Source of the DNA: Mycobacterium sp. AT1 | GTDB taxonomy: Bacteria; Actinomycetota; Actinomycetes; Mycobacteriales; Mycobacteriaceae | Assembly: GCF_002043095.1 (NCBI RefSeq) | Contig: NZ_MVOC01000013.1 | Location: forward strand, 1 to 64,000 | Direction of reading: 5' to 3' | Length of the DNA: 64,000 nt | Part shown: positions 8,879 through 16,773 of the stretch, piece by piece | Layout: each line of letters begins with the position of its first letter | Numbering within the stretch: the first letter of the stretch is position 1 | Notes under the pieces: generated by a model | The model's input: only the letters and a program-made list of their open reading frames with translations | What the model was told of the DNA's origin: nothing | Databases searched by the model: none | Position numbers and translations under genes: made by a program

Positions 8879-9652
8879 TTACGGCAGCTTGGCTGCGATT
8901 TCGCGGGCACCCGCGACGACCTGGGTCCCCGCGTGCGCCAAGCTCTCGGCGGTCAGTCGGTGGGTCAGGAAGCTGATGCTCAGCGCGTAGCGCGACGGCG
9001 CCCCGTTCGGCGTGGGGACGGCAGCGGCCACGCAGGTGAGTTCCTCGGCAGCCTCTTCGCGGTCGACCGCGAAGCCGTGCTCGCGAATCTCCTTGATCTC
9101 CGCAGCCATCTTCTTCATCGACGTGATGGTGTGCGCGGTCAGCTCCGGGAGTCCCGCCGAGGCGACGACGTCGTGCCAGACGCTGTCGGGCATGGTCGCC
9201 AGGAGTGCCTTGCCCAACGCGGAGGCATGCCACGGATCGGTCTGTCCGACGTCGCTGACCTTCTTGACCGCACGCCTGCCTTCGACGACTTCGAGTATGA
9301 CGACGCTGCGGTCCTTGTGCGCGGCGAAGTTCACCGTCTCGTTGAACTCGTTCACCAGCCGCTCCATGGTGGGTATCACCGCGTCGGAGGGAACCTGGTT
9401 GGAGAAGGCGCGCTGTCCGAGCCGGAAGATCTCCCAGCCCAGTCGGTACTGGTTCGCGTTGAAGCGTTCCACGTAACCAAGCGTGGCCAGGCTGTTGAGA
9501 TAACGCAGCACGGTGGCCTCGTTCAGCTCTGTGCGCCTTGCGATTTCGGTGAGATTGCCGATGTCGGAGTCCGCCACCGCGGTGAGGATCCTGGCCGTGC
9601 GTTCAACGCCGATCAGGCTGGTGGACTTCTCCGATGCCGCAGCTGGTTTCAC
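8879..9652 (-). CDS. IclR-family transcriptional regulator
   Basis: A 257-residue protein with an N-terminal winged helix (about 15-75, with TEIARRTELNEATVLRYLNSLATLGYVERF as the helix-turn-helix region, of which NEATVLRYLNSLATLG is the recognition part) and a C-terminal IclR effector domain (about 90-250). It is divergent from the catabolic operon that begins at 9796. The GTG start lies inside a palindromic site (9649-9659), so binding there would block its own expression as well as that of the operon. Effectors of this family are usually the pathway substrate or an intermediate. Confidence 0.9.
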   Translation of the reverse strand: MKPAAASEKSTSLIGVERTARILTAVADSDIGNLTEIARRTELNEATVLRYLNSLATLGYVERFNANQYRLGWEIFRLGQRAFSNQVPSDAVIPTMERLVNEFNETVNFAAHKDRSVVILEVVEGRRAVKKVSDVGQTDPWHASALGKALLATMPDSVWHDVVASAGLPELTAHTITSMKKMAAEIKEIREHGFAVDREEAAEELTCVAAAVPTPNGAPSRYALSISFLTHRLTAESLAHAGTQVVAGAREIAAKLP

Positions 9653-9659
9653 TCAGTGA
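9649..9659. promoter_or_regulatory. Operator A of the IclR regulator
   Basis: TCACTCAGTGA is an 11-bp palindrome around a central C, with flanking T and A extending the symmetry (TTCACTCAGTGAA at 9648-9660). The identical 11-mer recurs at 9744-9754, and further half sites (AGTGAA at 9675-9680, TTCATTCAG near 9722) lie between them. It overlaps the start codon of the IclR gene. Confidence 0.7.
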
Positions 9660-9693
9660 AGGTTACCAGTACCCAGTGAATCGACCGTTCCTG

Positions 9694-9722
9694 TTGACAG
9701 GTGCGTCCACACCTCCTAGATT
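9694..9722 (+). promoter_or_regulatory. Sigma-70-type promoter of the 9796 operon
   Basis: A consensus -35 box TTGACA (9694-9699), a 17-bp spacer and a -10 box TAGATT (9717-9722) predict transcription starting near 9729. The promoter is bracketed by the two identical palindromes at 9649-9659 and 9744-9754, the second of which lies just downstream of the predicted start. This layout suggests repression by the divergent IclR protein. Confidence 0.7.
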
Positions 9723-9743
9723 TTCATTCAGCGCAGTCAGATA

Positions 9744-9754
9744 TCACTCAGTGA
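9744..9754. promoter_or_regulatory. Operator B of the IclR regulator
   Basis: A second exact copy of TCACTCAGTGA, 95 bp from the first and about 15-25 bp downstream of the predicted transcription start of the catabolic operon. Confidence 0.7.
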
Positions 9755-9795
9755 AATTCCGGATGTTGCGCGATCCGGCCTTCGAAGGAGAAGCG

Positions 9796-10758
9796 ATGCC
9801 CACCGCAGCCGACAGCCGCAGGTCCAAGGTCGACGGGGCCAGCATCCTGGCCGCACAAGACCTCATGACGGCCGACGACTACGCCCTCACCCCGTCGACC
9901 AAGGCGTTCGACGACGGCGGAAAGTATCGCTTGGAAATCTCTGGCGTCGAACGGCTTTCGACCCTTGAGGCCATGCTGGACGAGGCCGACGAGCACGGGG
10001 TGTTCATTCACCGCGTCATCGCCTTCGGCGGCGGAACGACCTTGCTCACGACGAAGGAACTGGCCGACGTCAACGCTCTGGCGGCGGAGCGCAGCATCGA
10101 ACTGATCGCCGTCCCCGGGCCGCGCACCGGCTGGGACCTCGGCCGCCAGGCGCTGAGCACCGAAGGCCAGGCCGGTGGGCGACGCGTACGCGGCCTCGAC
10201 AACATCCGCTACCTGCTCGACGACTACCTCCGCATCTTCTCCACCGGCATCCGCGGCGTATTGGTGTGGGACGAAGGCGTTCTCGACATCCTGAACAAGG
10301 CGCGCGACGCCGGCCACATCCCCGCGGACGCCAAGTTCAAGATCTCGGTCTACGCCGGTCACGCCAACCCGGCTTCGATCCGGATCCTCCAGGACCTCGG
10401 CGCCGACAGCGTCAACCCCGTCGGCGACCTCTCCCGCCCGATGCTGGCCGCCATCCGCAACTCAGTCGACGTCCCGCTCGACGTCTGGGCGGAGACCTTC
10501 GAGTCCTTCGGCGGGATGAACCGGCTGTGGGAGGCCGGCGACATCGCGCGCGTCGCGGGGCCGGTCTACTTCAAGATCGAGCCCGGCGAGTCGGAGGCCG
10601 TCATGTACAACGGCTGGGTTCGCCCCGAGTTCCACGCCGAACTCATCCGACACAAGGTCCGCCACGCCGCCATCCTCAACGAGCTGGTGCAGACCAACGC
10701 TCCCGACGTCGCGGTGTCGCCGAAGCCGCGTCCCGCGTTGCGCGCGCACACCAACTGA
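9796..10758 (+). CDS. TIM-barrel protein, U32-peptidase-like, of unknown function
   Basis: A 320-residue protein. The ATG at 9796 has an AAGGAG site 7 bp upstream, so the longer upstream reading frame is not used. The pattern of repeated strand-helix units (for example [58 protein letters not shown]) suggests a TIM barrel. Homologues in actinobacteria are usually labelled peptidase or U32-like, but I see no metal-binding signature that would prove protease activity. It is the first gene of the IclR-controlled operon and ends 20 bp before the acetaldehyde dehydrogenase, so a catabolic or isomerase-like role is as likely as proteolysis. Confidence 0.6.
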   Translation: MPTAADSRRSKVDGASILAAQDLMTADDYALTPSTKAFDDGGKYRLEISGVERLSTLEAMLDEADEHGVFIHRVIAFGGGTTLLTTKELADVNALAAERSIELIAVPGPRTGWDLGRQALSTEGQAGGRRVRGLDNIRYLLDDYLRIFSTGIRGVLVWDEGVLDILNKARDAGHIPADAKFKISVYAGHANPASIRILQDLGADSVNPVGDLSRPMLAAIRNSVDVPLDVWAETFESFGGMNRLWEAGDIARVAGPVYFKIEPGESEAVMYNGWVRPEFHAELIRHKVRHAAILNELVQTNAPDVAVSPKPRPALRAHTN

Positions 10759-10778
10759 TGCAGACGAACGGAGTAGTG

Positions 10779-11720
10779 ATGACTCGACGTCATCGGGCCG
10801 CGATCATCGGCTCAGGGAACATCGGCACCGACCTGCTGATGAAACTGCGCCGCTCGAACGTGCTCGACGTCGCGGCCATGGCCGGGATCGACTCGGGCAG
10901 TGACGGTCTCGCGCGGGCCGCCGCGCTGGACGTGGCGGTCACCGCCGACGGCGTCGACGGTCTGCTGAGGCTCGGCGCCTTCGACGACGTCGAGGTGGTG
11001 TTCGACGCGACCAGCGCAGGCGCCCACCACGTGAACGACGCGGCGCTGCTGGAGACCGGCAGACGGATCGTCGACCTCACCCCGGCAGCCATCGGCCCGT
11101 TCGTGGTGCCAGCGGTCAACATGGCGCGGCTGACGGGTCAGCGGAACCTCAACATGGTGACGTGCGGCGGCCAGGCCACGATCCCCGTCGTCGCGGCGTT
11201 GGCCGGGGTGACCGACGTGCACTACGCAGAGATCGTCGCGTCCATCTCGTCGCGGTCGGCGGGTCCTGGCACGCGGGCCAACATCGACGAGTTCACCGAC
11301 ACGACGGCGCGCGCCATCGAGATCGTCGGCGGCGCCACCCGGGGCAAGGCCATCATCGTGCTCAACCCGGCCGAGCCGCCGATGCTGATGCGCGACACCG
11401 TCGCCGCGCTGGTGTCCACGACCGACGAGGACGCGATCGACTCCGCCGTCACCGCGATGGTCGCCGAGGTGGCGCGCTACGTGCCGGGCTACCGCCTGGC
11501 ACAACGGGTTCGCGTCGACCCGGTTCCGTCGACGGATCCACGTCGTCGCCTGGCCGGGGCGGCCAGCCGACTCGACCTTCAGCAGGTGACGGTCTTCCTC
11601 GAGGTGGAGGGCGCCGCCGACTACCTTCCTGCCTACGCAGGCAACCTCGACATCATGACGGCCGCCGCCGTCCAGGTCGCCGAGCAGTTGGTCACCCTGA
11701 CGCCCGAGCCGGTCCGATGA
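10779..11720 (+). CDS. Acetaldehyde dehydrogenase (acylating), MhpF/HsaG type
   Basis: A 313-residue enzyme that converts acetaldehyde or a similar aldehyde, NAD+ and CoA into the acyl-CoA. The NAD-binding [10 protein letters not shown] is at residues 11-20 and the catalytic Cys129 sits in [12 protein letters not shown]. The length matches the family (about 300-316). I chose the ATG at 10779, which has a GGAG site, over the ATG at 10758. It overlaps the aldolase gene by 4 bp, as expected for enzymes that form a channelling complex (DmpF-DmpG). Confidence 0.93.
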   Translation: MTRRHRAAIIGSGNIGTDLLMKLRRSNVLDVAAMAGIDSGSDGLARAAALDVAVTADGVDGLLRLGAFDDVEVVFDATSAGAHHVNDAALLETGRRIVDLTPAAIGPFVVPAVNMARLTGQRNLNMVTCGGQATIPVVAALAGVTDVHYAEIVASISSRSAGPGTRANIDEFTDTTARAIEIVGGATRGKAIIVLNPAEPPMLMRDTVAALVSTTDEDAIDSAVTAMVAEVARYVPGYRLAQRVRVDPVPSTDPRRRLAGAASRLDLQQVTVFLEVEGAADYLPAYAGNLDIMTAAAVQVAEQLVTLTPEPVR

Positions 11721-12721
11721 CCACCGAGGTCTACGTCCAGGACGTGACGCTGCGCGACGGCATGCACGCCGTCGGGCACTCGCTGAGCCTGGACGACGTC
11801 CGGCGCATCGCCGGTGCGCTCGAGGCCGCGGGCGTCGCGGCGATCGAGGTCGCGCACGGTGACGGACTTGCCGGCGGCAGCCTGACCTACGGGGCGGGCG
11901 CGCACGACGACGGCGCCTGGATCGCCGCCGCGGCCGAGGTCGTCCAGACCGCCCGCCTGACAACGCTTCTCATCCCCGGCATCGGGACGGTCGACGATCT
12001 GCGCGCGGCCGTCGACCTCGGCGTCACCTCGGTGCGGGTCGCGACCCACTGCACCGAGGCCGACATCGCCCGCCAGCACATCGGCACCGCCCGCTCGCTC
12101 GGAATCGACGTCGCCGGTTTCCTCATGATGTCGCACCTCGCCCCGCCGGATCGGCTGGCCGCCCAGGCCAAGGTCATGGAGGACGCCGGTGCGGAGTGCG
12201 TCTACGTCACCGATTCGGCAGGCAGGTTGACGATGACCGGCGTCCGCGATCGAGTGCGTGCCTACCGCGACGTGCTCGCACCCACGACGTCGATCGGGGT
12301 GCACGCGCACCACAATCTGGCTCTGGGAGTGGCCAATTCACTGGTGGCAGTCGAGGAGGGCGCGCACCGCGTGGACGCCTCGCTGACCGGACTGGGTGCG
12401 GGAGCGGGCAATTGCCCGCTGGAGGCCTTCGTCGCCGTCGCCGAACTCAACGGGTGGCAGCACGGGTGTGACCTCTATGCGCTGATGGACGCCGCCGACG
12501 ACGTCGTCCGGCCGCTGCAGCAGCGTCCCGTGCGAGTCGACCGCGAGACGCTCACACTGGGCTTCGCCGGCGTGTACTCCAGCTTCCTTCTGCACGCCGA
12601 GCGCATCGCCGCCGACGTCGGGATCGACACCCGCGACCTGCTCGTCGACGCCGGCCGCAGGTCGATGGTCGGCGGCCAGGAAGACCTGCTCCTCGACCTC
12701 GCTCTCGGCGCGAGGGGGTGA
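11717..12721 (+). CDS. 4-hydroxy-2-oxovalerate aldolase-type enzyme
   Basis: A 334-residue DRE-TIM aldolase that splits 4-hydroxy-2-oxo acids into pyruvate and an aldehyde. Arg13-Asp14 ([11 protein letters not shown]) and His21 form the catalytic end, and His196 and His198 (GVHAHHN) are metal ligands. The C-terminal domain that contacts the acylating dehydrogenase is present. The gene overlaps that dehydrogenase. No ring-cleavage or 2-hydroxydienoate hydratase gene is near, so its substrate probably does not come from an aromatic meta-cleavage pathway. Confidence 0.92.
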   Translation: MTTEVYVQDVTLRDGMHAVGHSLSLDDVRRIAGALEAAGVAAIEVAHGDGLAGGSLTYGAGAHDDGAWIAAAAEVVQTARLTTLLIPGIGTVDDLRAAVDLGVTSVRVATHCTEADIARQHIGTARSLGIDVAGFLMMSHLAPPDRLAAQAKVMEDAGAECVYVTDSAGRLTMTGVRDRVRAYRDVLAPTTSIGVHAHHNLALGVANSLVAVEEGAHRVDASLTGLGAGAGNCPLEAFVAVAELNGWQHGCDLYALMDAADDVVRPLQQRPVRVDRETLTLGFAGVYSSFLLHAERIAADVGIDTRDLLVDAGRRSMVGGQEDLLLDLALGARG

Positions 12722-12788
12722 CGGACCGCCGCGCAGCCCGGCCACCGAAGCATCGTCACACGCCCAAAAACACGAAAGATGAACGACT

Positions 12789-14339
12789 ATGGAGAACGTC
12801 ACCGCATCCCTACCCCCACGACGGCCGGCTCCCCCGACCGGCACCTCGCCTTCGCCCGACACGCCGCTGCCTGCCGGGCGGCGCAACCATGGCCTCAAGC
12901 AGAACAGCCTCGGCGTGCCGAGCATCTTCTTCTACATCATCGCCGCGGCGTCCCCGCTGACCGTCGTGGTCGCGCTGTTCCCCATCATCATCGGCTCGGG
13001 CAACGGCGTCGGGATGCCGGGTGCGTTCGTCATCGCCGCGGTGGTGCTCATGATCTTCGCCGTCGGATACGTGGCGATGAGCCGACACGTCACCAATGCG
13101 GGGGCGTTCTACGCCTACGTGACGTTGGGACTCGGGCGTGTCGCCGGACTGGGGTCGGCGTTCCTCGCGATCTTCGCCTACAACGCGATCCAGGCCGGGC
13201 TCTACGGCGGCTTCGGTTACTACGCCGCCGAGCTGATCAATCCGCGACTGGGTGTCGAGATCCCCTGGTGGGCATACGCATTCGTCGGCCTGCTGTTGTG
13301 TCTCGGCCTCGGCGTGCAGGGCGTGCACTCCGGCGCGAAGGTCCTCGGGGTCTTCATGACGCTGGAGGTCACCATGATCACCATCCTCAGCGCGTTCAGC
13401 CTGTTCGGTGACGCCGTCCCCGTGTCTCAGTTCTCCTTCGAGCCGTTCGCGCCGAGCGTCGTGCTGGGTGGCGCGCTGGGTGTCGCGCTGATGTTCGCGC
13501 ACGCCTCGTTCATCGGCTTCGAGGGATCGGCGATCTACGGCGAGGAAGCGCGGGATCCGGCGCGCACCATCCCGCGCGCCACGTACCTGTCGATCGCGTT
13601 CATGGGCGTCCTGTACGCGGTGTCGGGCTGGCTCATCATCAACGCACTCGGCGTCGACCAGGTCGTCGGGATCGCCACCGAGACGGGTGGCAACTTCATC
13701 TTCGTCGCCAGCGACACCATCATCGGCCACAACATCTCGCTGGTGTTCCAGATGCTGATCGTCACCGCGACGTTCGCGGCCATCGTCACCTTCCACAACA
13801 ACGTCGCCCGGTACACGTTCTCCCTCGGACGGCAGGGCCTCATCTGGCAGCCCCTTGGCTGGACGCTGCCCCGCCGCCAGACGCCGTGGGTCGCGTCGAT
13901 CGTCCAGAGCGTGACCGTCGGCATCGTGATCGCGCTGTTCGCGCTCTTCGGGCAGGACCCGTTCGCCACGCTGTTCACCTGGGCGACGGGCATCGGCACC
14001 GTCGGGGTGATCCTGTCGCAACTCGTCGCTGGCATCGCGATCTTCGCGTTCTTCCGCAAGTCCGACGTCGACAAGCGGCCGTGGAACACCGTGATCGCAC
14101 CCCTTCTCGCAATCGTGGGACTCGGTGGGTTCTTCGTCCTGACCCTCGACAGCCTCGACGTGCTGCTCGGCGTGCAGGGCACCATGGCGGCGATCATGCT
14201 CTCGCTGGTGTTCATCGCGTTCCTCGCGGGTGCGGCCTACGGCGTCTACCTCAAGGTCGCGGCGCCCGCGAGGTATGCCCTCGTCGGACAGGCGCTCAAC
14301 GAGCGGGACGTGCCAGAGCCCGCTCCCGAAGCGTCTTAG
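12789..14339 (+). CDS. APC-family amino acid/amine permease
   Basis: A 516-residue, 12-helix transporter of the amino acid-polyamine-organocation superfamily, with a soluble Pro-rich N terminus of about 40 residues. Helix 1 contains the unwound AAASPLTVVVA region and helix 6 the FIGFEGSAIYGEEARDP motif typical of APC transporters. It lies 67 bp after the aldolase and is probably part of the same catabolic unit, so the imported compound is likely an amine or amino acid. An ATG at 12779 in another frame opens nothing. Confidence 0.88.
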   Translation: MENVTASLPPRRPAPPTGTSPSPDTPLPAGRRNHGLKQNSLGVPSIFFYIIAAASPLTVVVALFPIIIGSGNGVGMPGAFVIAAVVLMIFAVGYVAMSRHVTNAGAFYAYVTLGLGRVAGLGSAFLAIFAYNAIQAGLYGGFGYYAAELINPRLGVEIPWWAYAFVGLLLCLGLGVQGVHSGAKVLGVFMTLEVTMITILSAFSLFGDAVPVSQFSFEPFAPSVVLGGALGVALMFAHASFIGFEGSAIYGEEARDPARTIPRATYLSIAFMGVLYAVSGWLIINALGVDQVVGIATETGGNFIFVASDTIIGHNISLVFQMLIVTATFAAIVTFHNNVARYTFSLGRQGLIWQPLGWTLPRRQTPWVASIVQSVTVGIVIALFALFGQDPFATLFTWATGIGTVGVILSQLVAGIAIFAFFRKSDVDKRPWNTVIAPLLAIVGLGGFFVLTLDSLDVLLGVQGTMAAIMLSLVFIAFLAGAAYGVYLKVAAPARYALVGQALNERDVPEPAPEAS

Positions 14340-14380
14340 CACCAACCACTTTCACCGTTCGCCGCGCGCCCACGCCCAAC

Positions 14381-14424
14381 GTTACGTACATTTGTCCGCA
14401 ACGATGCGTACGAATGTTCTTAAC
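14381..14424. promoter_or_regulatory. Imperfect inverted repeat, candidate TetR operator
   Basis: Two 19-nt arms (14381-14399 and 14406-14424) are inverted copies with 15 of 19 positions matching and a 6-nt spacer. The conserved arm core is GTTA.G.ACATT.GT.CGC. It lies 13 bp upstream of the ribosome site and start codon of the TetR gene at 14437, the normal place for autoregulation. Confidence 0.6.
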
Positions 14425-14436
14425 GAAGGAGTTGGC

Positions 14437-15015
14437 ATGGGATCCGCACCGCGGCGGGCACGTCGACACGACCCCGACAGAAAGGAGCGCATCGTGGCAT
14501 CGGCCCTGGGAGTACTCGCCAGTGACGGCGTGGCCGGCATCACCCACCGCGCCGTCGCCACCGCCGCCGACGTGCCGCTGGGCTCGGTCACCTACCACTT
14601 CGCCACGCTGGACGACCTCGTCCAGCACGCGTTCGAGGCCCACGTCGACGCGCTGGCCACGCGCTTCGAGGCCCGCTTGGCGTCGTGCGGCAACGGCGAC
14701 GACCTCATCCAGACCATCGCCTCGGCCATCACCGACGACCTCGCCAGCCATCCCAACGAACTCGCCGTCACCTACGAGCTGTACGGCGGCGCCGTGCGCA
14801 GGCCCGCGATCCGGCACCTCACCCAACGCTGGATGGAGCGCGCCGAGGACGCCCTCGCGGAGCACTTCGACCGCACCACCGCACGGCTCGTCGACGTCGT
14901 CGTCGAGGGCCTGATGGTGCACACGTCCATTGCGCAACAACCCATGTCGAAAGACGAAGTTCGCGCCCTGCTGACCATGGCGGCCGGCGGCGCACCCACC
15001 ACCACCGAGGAGTGA
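14437..15015 (+). CDS. TetR-family transcriptional regulator
   Basis: A 192-residue regulator with an N-terminal TetR helix-turn-helix (about 15-65; ITHRAVATAADVPLGSVTYHFATLDDL). The ATG at 14437 has an AAGGAG site, which decides against longer upstream frames. It starts the second half of the catabolic cluster and is followed 3 bp later by the aldehyde dehydrogenase. An imperfect 44-bp inverted repeat just upstream is a candidate operator. The ligand is unknown. Confidence 0.87.
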   Translation: MGSAPRRARRHDPDRKERIVASALGVLASDGVAGITHRAVATAADVPLGSVTYHFATLDDLVQHAFEAHVDALATRFEARLASCGNGDDLIQTIASAITDDLASHPNELAVTYELYGGAVRRPAIRHLTQRWMERAEDALAEHFDRTTARLVDVVVEGLMVHTSIAQQPMSKDEVRALLTMAAGGAPTTTEE

Positions 15016-15018
15016 CCC

Positions 15019-16455
15019 ATGACCTTCCACACCAAGATGTTCATCGACGGCACCTGGACCGAGGCCGCAGACGGCGGCGTCGACCAGGTCAACGCCCCGA
15101 CCACCGGTGAGGCCTTCGCCGAAATCGCCCGTGGCGGTGCAGCCGACGTCGACCGCGCCGTCGCGGCCGCCGAGGCCGCCTTCCCGGACTGGTCCAGGAC
15201 GCCCGTTGGCGAACGGGCCAGGGCATTCCTCACCCTGGCCGACCGCGTCGAGGCCGACCAGCGCACGCTTGCCGAGATCGAGTCGCGCAACGTGGGCAAG
15301 CCCATCGGCCTCGCGCTCGAGGAGATGGAGATGATCCCCGATCACCTCCGGTTCTTCGCGGGCGGCGCCCGCACCATGGAGGGTCGCGCCGCAGCCGAGT
15401 TCGTGCGGGGCAAGACCAGCATCATCCGACGCGACCCGCTCGGCGTCGTCGGCTCGGTCGCCCCGTGGAACTACCCCCTGCTGATGGCGATCTGGAAGAT
15501 CTCCCCCGCGCTGCTCACCGGTAACACGCTGGTGCTCAAGCCTTCCGAGCACACCCCGTACTCGGTGCTGCGGCTCGCCGAACTCGCCGAGGATCTCTTC
15601 CCGGCGGGAGTGTTCAACGTGGTGACCGGCGACGGCAAGGAGGTCGGCGCCCGATTGGTTGCCCACCCGCGGGTACGCATGTCCTCGCTCACCGGGTCGG
15701 TCGCGACGGGACGGGCGCTGATGCACGCCGCCGCCGAATCCAACCTCAAGCGGCTGCACCTCGAACTCGGCGGCAAGGCCCCGGTGCTGGTGTACTCCGA
15801 CGCCGACGTACCCCTGGCGGTTGGCAAGATCATGGAGGGCGCGTTCTGCAACTCCGGGCAGGACTGCATGGCCGCATCCCGGCTCTACGTCCACGAGTCC
15901 GTACACGACGAGTTCGTCGCCGGCCTCGAGAAGGCAGTCAAGGAGCTGAACTTGGGCGACACCGCCGACGAGAACACGTCGATGGGTCCGGTCATCACCG
16001 CGGCCCACCGCGACCGGGTCGAAGGCTTCGTCGCGCGCGCCAAGGCCACCGGCCACACCGAGCTGATCCAGGGTGACAACCCCGGCACCGGTTTCTACAC
16101 CGCACCCACCGTCGTCGTCGGCGCGCGTCAAGGCGACGAGATCGTCAGCACCGAGGTGTTCGGTCCCGTGACGTCGGTGACGAAGTTCGACGACGGCGAC
16201 GACGTCGTCGCCTGGGCCAACGACACCGAATACGGGCTCGCTGCATCGGTTTTCACCAACGACCTGTCGCGGGCGATGACCGCGTCGAGTGACCTTCAGT
16301 TCGGCACCGTGTGGGTCAACGACCACCTACCAGTCACCCCCGAGATGCCGCACGGCGGCTTCAAGCAGTCCGGTAACGGCAAGGACATGTCGGTCTACGC
16401 CCTCGAGGAGTACACCGCGGTCAAGCACGTCATGATCAACCGCGAGATCGCCTGA
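15019..16455 (+). CDS. NAD-dependent aldehyde dehydrogenase, aminobutyraldehyde-dehydrogenase-like
   Basis: A 478-residue ALDH with Asn151 (PWNYP), general base Glu249 (LELGGK) and catalytic Cys283 (NSGQDC). The segments FFAGGARTMEG, TSIIRRDPLGVVGSVAPWNY and GKAPVLVYSDAD closely follow gamma-aminobutyraldehyde dehydrogenase (PatD/YdcW). This suggests oxidation of an aminoaldehyde, in keeping with the APC permease and the FAD oxidoreductase nearby. It overlaps the next gene by 1 bp. The exact aldehyde is inferred from similarity. Confidence 0.9.
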   Translation: MTFHTKMFIDGTWTEAADGGVDQVNAPTTGEAFAEIARGGAADVDRAVAAAEAAFPDWSRTPVGERARAFLTLADRVEADQRTLAEIESRNVGKPIGLALEEMEMIPDHLRFFAGGARTMEGRAAAEFVRGKTSIIRRDPLGVVGSVAPWNYPLLMAIWKISPALLTGNTLVLKPSEHTPYSVLRLAELAEDLFPAGVFNVVTGDGKEVGARLVAHPRVRMSSLTGSVATGRALMHAAAESNLKRLHLELGGKAPVLVYSDADVPLAVGKIMEGAFCNSGQDCMAASRLYVHESVHDEFVAGLEKAVKELNLGDTADENTSMGPVITAAHRDRVEGFVARAKATGHTELIQGDNPGTGFYTAPTVVVGARQGDEIVSTEVFGPVTSVTKFDDGDDVVAWANDTEYGLAASVFTNDLSRAMTASSDLQFGTVWVNDHLPVTPEMPHGGFKQSGNGKDMSVYALEEYTAVKHVMINREIA

Positions 16456-16772
16456 TGCCAGTCAGCGCGGTCAACACCTTTCGCCTGCGCTCCGGGGTCA
16501 CCGCCGAGCAGTTCGAACGGTTCTCGGCCGACCTCGACCGGCCGACGTGCCTGGCGTTCGACGTGGTCTTCGACTTCGAGGTGTATCTAACCGAGGGCGA
16601 GGGCACCGAGGTCGTCGAGATCATGACCGTCTCGTCGTGGCCCGAATGGGAACGCGTTCGCGACGCGTCACCGGAACTGAAACCCGTGGTCGAGAGGTTC
16701 GACGAACTCGTCGAGCCCAGCAGCGTCGCCACGCTGCTGACCCGCAAATCACCCCTGCCGCAGGAGATCTGA
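16455..16772 (+). CDS. Small dimeric alpha/beta-barrel-like protein of unknown function
   Basis: A 105-residue protein. The alternation of strands and an amphipathic helix (VNTFRLRSGVTAEQFERFSAD ... EVVEIMTVSSWPEWERVR) is like the ferredoxin-like dimeric barrels (EthD, ABM, stress-responsive A/B). No catalytic residues can be assigned. Its ATG shares a base with the stop of the aldehyde dehydrogenase and its end is 1 bp before the FAD oxidoreductase, so it is a true member of the operon and may help a step of the pathway. The first 20 residues are quoted in part only. Confidence 0.65.
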   Translation: MPVSAVNTFRLRSGVTAEQFERFSADLDRPTCLAFDVVFDFEVYLTEGEGTEVVEIMTVSSWPEWERVRDASPELKPVVERFDELVEPSSVATLLTRKSPLPQEI

Positions 16773-16773
16773 C

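Noticed and set aside
14296..16326. A 676-residue minus-strand ORF over the TetR and aldehyde dehydrogenase genes
   Set aside because: It is a shadow of the two well-supported plus-strand genes, produced by high GC at third codon positions. Similar long shadows over 27866-30073 and 56576-59122 were rejected for the same reason.
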